DNA from: Fervidifonticultor_A octavus_A
GTDB taxonomy: Bacteria; Sysuimicrobiota; Sysuimicrobiia; Sysuimicrobiales; Humicultoraceae
NCBI GenBank assembly: GCA_031459655.1
Contig: JAVKID010000091.1
Span: forward strand, 1 to 11,899
Reading direction: 5' to 3'
Length of the DNA: 11,899 nucleotides
Of this stretch, positions 7,620-11,899 are shown piece by piece. The stretch's first letter is position 1. Each line of letters opens with the position of its first letter. Position numbers and translations under genes: made by a program. The notes under the pieces were generated by a model that made no database searches, was not told the DNA's origin, and saw only the letters and a list, made by a program, of their open reading frames with translations.

Positions 7620-8937
7620 GGCGGTCCTCTCGGTCCTGCGGCTGCGTGATCTGCCCCCTGACGCCCTGCGCCGGCGCCTGGAGCGATCGGCCGGGGCGAT
7701 CTTCAACGAGACGATGCGGGCCTATGCGCGTCAGGTGCTGGACGACGTCGCACGCGACGGCGATGTGGCTGTGGCGGCCTACACCGCCAAGTGGGACGGT
7801 GTGGCCATCGCCCCCGAGGCATTCCAGGTGGGCGTCCAGGAGGTCGAGGCGGCGCACCGGGCCATCGACGACGAGTTGCGGCGTGCGCTGGAGGCCGCGA
7901 TGGCCCGCGCCGTGCGCTACAACCGGTGGCTGCGTCCGCCGGCGATGAGTCTGGAGGAGATCGAGCCGGGCATCGTGGTGGGCATCCGCTACCAGCCCTG
8001 CCGCTCGGCCGGCCTCTACATCCCATCGGGCAAGGGCACGTTCCCCTCCACCCTGATCACCATGGGGGCGCCGGCCGCCGTGGCCGGCGTGGAGCGCATC
8101 GCGGTCGTGGTGCCGCCGCGGCCGGATGGCTCGGTGGATGCCGCCGTGCTGGTCGCGGCCGACCTGCTGGGCATCAGGCAGATCTTCCGGTGCAACGGCG
8201 CTGCGGGGATCGCCGCGCTGGCCGTCGGGACCGCACGCATTCCGAAGACCGACGTCGTCGTTGGCCCGGGGAATCCGGTGATCGCCGCGGTGCAGCTGGC
8301 GGCGGCGGCCTACGGGGCGCGGCCGCTGGTGGTGCTCGGCCCCACCGAGGCGGTGGTCCTGGCCGATGAGACCGCCGACCCCTCGCTGCTCGCCCTCGAC
8401 CTGCTCAACGAGGCAGAACACGGCGCCGACTCCGCCGTGATCCTGCTGGCGACGGACCCGGCGATCGCCGAGGCCGCGGCGGCGCGGCTGCCGGCGTTCC
8501 TCGACCGGCTGCCGGAGCCGCGCCGTACCTTCGCGTTGACTGCGCTATCCGACCTGGGCGGTCTGTTCGTCGCCGCCGATCTGGACGAGGCGGTGGCCTG
8601 GATCGACGCGTACGCGCCCGAGCACCTCCAGCTGGCGGTGCGGGATCCGCTGGCGGTGGCGGCCCGGATCCGGCACGCGGGCGAGATCCTGGTGGGCCAG
8701 GGTACGCCGTTTGCCGCTGCCAACTATGCGATCGGGGTCCCGGCCGCCCTGCCGACCGGCGGGGCCGCCGTCGCGTCCTCGGGAGTGACCGTGCTGTCGT
8801 TCTTGAAGGCCACGTCGCTCGCCTCGCTGTCGCCGGAGGGCCTGCGGCGGATTGCACCCGAGGTCGTGCGGTTGGGCCGCCATGAGGGGTTTCCGGCCCA
8901 CGTGCAGGCGATCACCGCGCGGGAGGAACGACCGTGA
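7612..8937 (+). CDS. hisD: Histidinol dehydrogenase family protein, variant active site
   Basis: A HisD-family protein of 441 residues, expected to oxidise histidinol to histidine with two NAD. ATG 7612 is chosen: GGAGGAG (7595-7601) lies 10 nt upstream. A TTG at 7588 has no such site. Conserved parts are YIPSGKGTFPSTLI (136-149), VVGPGN (216-221), ADETADP (251-257), AYAPEHLQ (333-340, with the catalytic pair E337/H338), PTGG (381-384) and EGFPAH (425-430, E425 and H430). By alignment from memory with E. coli HisD (zinc ligands Q259, H262, D360, H419), the ligand positions here read E267, H270, N371 and H430. The substrate-site Asn366-His367 is P377-A378. The operon position supports a histidine role, but the variant could also be a HisD-like dehydrogenase with another substrate. 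It overlaps hisC by 4 bp (GTGA). Confidence 0.9.
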   Translation: MPEAVLSVLRLRDLPPDALRRRLERSAGAIFNETMRAYARQVLDDVARDGDVAVAAYTAKWDGVAIAPEAFQVGVQEVEAAHRAIDDELRRALEAAMARAVRYNRWLRPPAMSLEEIEPGIVVGIRYQPCRSAGLYIPSGKGTFPSTLITMGAPAAVAGVERIAVVVPPRPDGSVDAAVLVAADLLGIRQIFRCNGAAGIAALAVGTARIPKTDVVVGPGNPVIAAVQLAAAAYGARPLVVLGPTEAVVLADETADPSLLALDLLNEAEHGADSAVILLATDPAIAEAAAARLPAFLDRLPEPRRTFALTALSDLGGLFVAADLDEAVAWIDAYAPEHLQLAVRDPLAVAARIRHAGEILVGQGTPFAAANYAIGVPAALPTGGAAVASSGVTVLSFLKATSLASLSPEGLRRIAPEVVRLGRHEGFPAHVQAITAREERP

Positions 8938-10076
8938 GCACTGCGGACACGACGGCGCACCCGGGCGTGCTGGCCATCCGGCCCGAGATCCGGGCGTTGA
9001 GCGCCTACCGCCTCAGGCCGCTTTCGGGCCAGAGCGCGGATGTCGTCCGGCTGCACCAGAACGAAGCGCCGGAAGACTGGCCCCAGGCCATCAAGCGCGA
9101 GATCGCCCGACGCCTGGTGGAAGCGCCATGGCACCACTATCCGTCCGGCCGGGCCGAGGCGGTCTGCGAGGCCATCGGCCGGCTGCAGGGCACGCCGGGC
9201 GACATGGTCGCGCCGGCATCGGGCTCCAACGGGGTGATCTGGGCCGCGTTCGCCGCGTTTGCCGCGCGCGGCAGCGTCGTGATGCCGCAGCCGACGTACT
9301 CGATGGCCAGGTTGCTGGCCACAGCAGCCGGCGCGCGGGTGGTGGAGGTCCCGCTGGGGCCGGGGTTTGCGCTGGACGCGGAAGCGCTGCTGGCCGCCGC
9401 GCACGCCCGCCGCGCCGAGGCCATCTACCTAGCCTCGCCCAACAACCCGACGGGCAACGCGCTGGATCGCCGCGCCGTGGAGGCGGTGCTGGAGGGCGCG
9501 CCCGGCGCGGTCATCCTGGACGAAGCCTACTGGGAGTTCGCCCGCGCCACCTGGCTCGACGCCGTTCCGCGCTACCCGCGCCTGGTCCTCGTGCGGACCT
9601 TCAGCAAGGCCATGGCCGGCGCGGGGTTGCGCCTGGGCTGGATGACGGCCCAGGCGCCCGTGATCGCCGAACTGGCCAAGGTCCTGCCGCCCTACGTCCT
9701 CAACGTGTTCACGCAGGTCGCCGCACCGGTGTTGGTGGAGCACCGGGAGGTCGCCACCTCCCGGATCCGCGGCATCATCGCCGAACGGGGCCGGGTGGCC
9801 GCCGCCCTGGAGGCGCTGGGGATGCGCGTCCATCCCAGCGAGACGAACTTCCTGCTCTTCGAGCCGGGGTTTCCGCCCGCAGTGGTCTGGGAGCATCTGG
9901 CCGCCCACGGGGTGCTGGTCCGCGATGTCTCGACGGCGCCGCACCTGGCGTCCTGCCTGCGCGTCTCGATCGGCACGCCCCAGCAGAACGACCGGTTCCT
10001 GGCGGCCCTGGCCGCCGCAGCCGACGACCTGCGGCGGGCTGAGGCAAGGTCGGCGGGAGGGGGAGGAAGCCGGTGA
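8934..10076 (+). CDS. hisC: Histidinol-phosphate aminotransferase
   Basis: A PLP-dependent class I/II aminotransferase of 380 residues, converting imidazole-acetol phosphate to histidinol phosphate with glutamate as donor. Visible are HQNEAP (41-46), the HHYPSG substrate loop (67-72), SGSNGVIW (96-103), SPNNPTG (168-174), DEAYWEF (196-202), TFSKAMAGAGLRLGW (222-236) with Schiff-base K225 and Arg233, and LRVSIGT near the C-terminus carrying the carboxylate-binding Arg. GTG 8934 overlaps the hisD TGA and has GGGAGGA (8921-8927) 6 nt upstream. The C-terminal tail (SAGGGGSR) is low in complexity because it is read from the purine-rich hisB Shine-Dalgarno. Annotation as HisC rather than another small aminotransferase rests on the operon as well as the motifs. 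Confidence 0.95.
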   Translation: MSTADTTAHPGVLAIRPEIRALSAYRLRPLSGQSADVVRLHQNEAPEDWPQAIKREIARRLVEAPWHHYPSGRAEAVCEAIGRLQGTPGDMVAPASGSNGVIWAAFAAFAARGSVVMPQPTYSMARLLATAAGARVVEVPLGPGFALDAEALLAAAHARRAEAIYLASPNNPTGNALDRRAVEAVLEGAPGAVILDEAYWEFARATWLDAVPRYPRLVLVRTFSKAMAGAGLRLGWMTAQAPVIAELAKVLPPYVLNVFTQVAAPVLVEHREVATSRIRGIIAERGRVAAALEALGMRVHPSETNFLLFEPGFPPAVVWEHLAAHGVLVRDVSTAPHLASCLRVSIGTPQQNDRFLAALAAAADDLRRAEARSAGGGGSR

Positions 10077-10654
10077 GCCGATCCGCTTCGGTGGAGCGCA
10101 CCACGTCGGAGACCCAACTCTCGGTGACCCTGGTGCTCGACGGCGAGGGCCGGGTCGAGTCCGACACCGGCGTCCCGTTCTTCGACCACCTGCTGGCCGC
10201 GTTCGGGCGGCACGGGAGGCTCGACCTCACGGTCCGCGCCATCGGCGACCTGGCCGTGGACGCGCACCACACGGTCGAGGACACCGGCATCGTGCTGGGC
10301 CAGGCGTTCCGTCAGGCGCTGGGCGGCGGCGAGGGCATTGCGCGCTACGCCTCGATCCACCTGCCCATGGACGAGGCGCTGGTCCTGGTGGCCCTGGACA
10401 TCTGCGGGCGGCCGTTCCTGCACTACGACGTGGCCTTTCCCGCCGACCGGATCGGGGCGTTTCCCGTGGACCTGGTCGAAGAGTTCCTGCGGGCGTTCTG
10501 CGCCCATGCGGGCGTGACGCTGCACGTGGCGCTGGCCTGGGGTCGCAACAGCCACCACATCGCCGAGGCCGTCTTCAAAGGACTGGGGGTGGTGGTCGGC
10601 CGGGCGGCGGCGACCGCCGGCCGCGGCGTGCCTTCCACGAAGGGCGTGCTCTGA
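10073..10654 (+). CDS. hisB: Imidazoleglycerol-phosphate dehydratase
   Basis: Monofunctional IGP dehydratase of 193 residues, the usual length when no histidinol-phosphatase domain is fused. It removes water from imidazole-glycerol phosphate at a di-manganese site. Motifs are FFDHLLAAFGRHG (36-48), HHTVEDTGI (65-73), RNSHHIAEAVFKGLG (158-172) and the terminal GVPSTKG (185-191). These supply the repeated His/Glu metal ligands typical of the family. GTG 10073 overlaps the hisC stop (GTGA), with GGGAGGA (10061-10067) 5 nt upstream. The histidinol-phosphate phosphatase of the pathway is not in this window and must be encoded elsewhere. Confidence 0.97.
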   Translation: MSRSASVERTTSETQLSVTLVLDGEGRVESDTGVPFFDHLLAAFGRHGRLDLTVRAIGDLAVDAHHTVEDTGIVLGQAFRQALGGGEGIARYASIHLPMDEALVLVALDICGRPFLHYDVAFPADRIGAFPVDLVEEFLRAFCAHAGVTLHVALAWGRNSHHIAEAVFKGLGVVVGRAAATAGRGVPSTKGVL

Positions 10655-11319
10655 TGCGGATCGCCCTCATCGACTATGGCGCCGGCAACCTGCGCAGCGC
10701 GGCGCGGGCGCTGGCAGAAGCCGGCGCCTCTCCCACGCTGGTCAGTGAACCCTCGGGCCTGCGCGACGCCGACGCCGTGGTGGTGCCCGGCGTCGGCGCC
10801 TTCGCATCCGCGATGCAGCGGCTGGCGCGCGCGGGGCTGGTGGATCGATTGCGGGAGGCGGCGCGGGCCGGTATCCCGATGATCGGGATCTGCCTGGGGC
10901 TGCAGCTCTTCTTCGAGCGCAGCGAGGAGGGCCCGCCGACCCCTGGGCTGGGGTTGCTGGCCGGAGAGGTCCGGCGCCTCCCGGACGGTGTGAAGGTCCC
11001 CCACATGGGGTGGAACACCCTGGAGGCGGTGCGGCCCGATCCGCTCCTGGACGGGGTGACGCCTCCCGCGTACGTGTACTTCGTCCACTCGTACGTGGTG
11101 GCGCCGAGGGAGCCCGGCGTGGTGGTGGCCGAGACCACGTACGGGGTGCGCTTCCCGGCCATCGTGCGCCAGGGGAGGGTGTGGGGCCTCCAGTTCCATC
11201 CCGAGAAGAGCAGCCGCGTCGGAGCCCAGATCCTGCGCAACCTGGTGGGCGTGATGGCCACGCCCGGCTCCGCGGGGCTGGAGGGCCGGGCCAGGACGGG
11301 CGGCGGGAGCCGGCCGTGA
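10654..11319 (+). CDS. hisH: Imidazole glycerol phosphate synthase, glutaminase subunit
   Basis: A class I glutamine amidotransferase that delivers ammonia to HisF, which is expected downstream but lies outside the window. Over its 221 residues it shows DYGAGNLRS (7-15), VPGVGAF (44-50), the nucleophile elbow GICLGLQLFF (78-87) with Cys80, PHMGWN (116-121), YFVHSY (142-147) and FHPEKS (181-186) with His182 and Glu184, so the catalytic triad is complete. The ATG overlaps the hisB stop by 1 bp (TGATG) and no strong Shine-Dalgarno is seen, so translation probably depends on coupling to hisB. The last ~20 residues (SAGLEGRARTGGGSRP) extend past the usual end, and part is encoded by the hisA ribosome-binding region. 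Confidence 0.96.
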   Translation: MRIALIDYGAGNLRSAARALAEAGASPTLVSEPSGLRDADAVVVPGVGAFASAMQRLARAGLVDRLREAARAGIPMIGICLGLQLFFERSEEGPPTPGLGLLAGEVRRLPDGVKVPHMGWNTLEAVRPDPLLDGVTPPAYVYFVHSYVVAPREPGVVVAETTYGVRFPAIVRQGRVWGLQFHPEKSSRVGAQILRNLVGVMATPGSAGLEGRARTGGGSRP

Positions 11320-11899
11320 TCATCTATCCCGCCATCGACCTGATGGCCCGGGCCGCGGTCAGGCTGCGGCAGGGGGATCCCCGCTGGCGGACGGCAGTCG
11401 CAGACGATCCCGTGGCGGTGGCCAGGCGCTGGGTCGACGAAGGGGCGACGTGGCTGCACGTGGTGGACCTGGACGGCGCCCTGGCAGGGGCGCCCCGCCA
11501 CCTCGATCTGGTGGGGCAGATCTGCCGGGCCGTGCCGGTACCGGTCCAGGCGGGCGGAGGGTTGCGGACCATGGCCGACCTGCGCGCGCTCTTCGACGCC
11601 GGGGCGGCGCGTGCCATCCTGGGCACCGCCGCGCTGGCTGGCCCGCTGCTGCGCGAGGCCACCTCGACGTTCGGCGACCGGATCGCCGTGGCCCTGGACG
11701 CGCGCGACGGCCGGCTGGCGGTGGAAGGATGGCAGCGCGACCTTCCGCTGCCGGTCGCCGAAGCGGCGCGGGCGTTGGCCGAGGCGGGGGTCGCGCGGCT
11801 CATCTACACCGACACGCGGCGCGACGGGACGCTCGCAGGGCCGGATCTGGAGGGGCTGCGGGCGCTGGTGGCCGCAGCCCCGGTGCCGGTGATCCTCTC
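11316..11899 (+). CDS. hisA: Phosphoribosylformimino-5-aminoimidazole carboxamide ribotide isomerase (3' end outside window)
   Basis: The first 194 residues of the HisA TIM barrel, the ProFAR isomerase. Visible are IIYPAIDL (2-9) with the general-acid/base Asp8, VRLRQGD (15-21), WLHVVDLDGA (46-55), QAGGGLRT (78-85), AILGTAAL (100-107), VALDARDG (125-132) with Asp128, VEGW (136-139) and IYTDTRRDGTLAGPDL (163-178) with Thr165. The Gly-Lys/Arg pair that usually follows the IDL strand is replaced (DLMARAAVRL), a mild divergence in the phosphate-side loop. GTG 11316 overlaps the hisH TGA (GTGA), with GGGAG (11305-11309) 6 nt upstream. The frame is still open at the window end. HisA rather than HisF fits the VEGW motif and the place after hisH. 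Confidence 0.95.
   Translation, partial: MIIYPAIDLMARAAVRLRQGDPRWRTAVADDPVAVARRWVDEGATWLHVVDLDGALAGAPRHLDLVGQICRAVPVPVQAGGGLRTMADLRALFDAGAARAILGTAALAGPLLREATSTFGDRIAVALDARDGRLAVEGWQRDLPLPVAEAARALAEAGVARLIYTDTRRDGTLAGPDLEGLRALVAAAPVPVIL

Noticed and set aside
7375..8421. A 348-codon open frame on the - strand opposite hisG/hisD
   Set aside because: Composition (His/Arg/Gly-rich, no motifs) is that of an antisense shadow of high-GC coding DNA.

Overview
The window is a very GC-rich bacterial chromosome segment with a high density of GTG starts, clear sigma70-type promoters and tightly packed genes. It looks like core chromosome, with one gene that could be an outsider. A YerC/TrpR-like regulator, a HisZ plus short-HisG ATP phosphoribosyltransferase and a GlnRS in a high-GC background suggest a deep-branching, high-GC relative of Bacillota or a neighbouring candidate phylum. 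The taxonomy is inference and is not settled by this sequence.

Region 1 (1-851, + strand): the 3' half of gltX (glutamyl-tRNA synthetase), then a tRNA-Gln(CTG) gene with its own strong promoter. The -35 box of that promoter overlaps the gltX stop codon. Region 2 (951-1856, +): a secreted YcbK-like (DUF882/M15) murein-peptidase-type protein. It converges on glnS, and the two 3' ends overlap by 17 bp on an inverted repeat. Region 3 (1840-5120, - strand): glnS (glutaminyl-tRNA synthetase) and, upstream of it on the same strand, an XRE-type HTH regulator with a long TPR domain, whose predicted promoter would give a leaderless mRNA. Region 4 (5295-11899, +): a YerC-like regulator, a good promoter, and the histidine operon hisZ-hisG-hisD-hisC-hisB-hisH-hisA, cut by the window end. 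All his genes are abutting or overlap by 1-8 bp.

How the genes work together: gltX, tRNA-Gln and glnS place glutamate charging, the glutamine tRNA and a direct glutamine-charging enzyme within 3.6 kb. The his genes cover the first step (HisZ/HisG), the HisA isomerase, the glutaminase half of the HisH/HisF synthase, the dehydratase (HisB), the aminotransferase (HisC) and the dehydrogenase (HisD). HisF, HisI/HisE and a histidinol-phosphate phosphatase are not in the window. The YerC-like protein upstream is the obvious candidate regulator of the operon.

Most unusual point: the HisD encoded in the operon keeps the catalytic Glu-His pair. However, two of its four zinc-ligand positions look swapped (Gln to Glu and Asp to Asn), and a substrate-site Asn-His pair is replaced by Pro-Ala. 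No clearly new multi-gene system is visible. No CRISPR, transposase, integrase or phage gene was seen, and no gap between genes exceeds about 180 bases.
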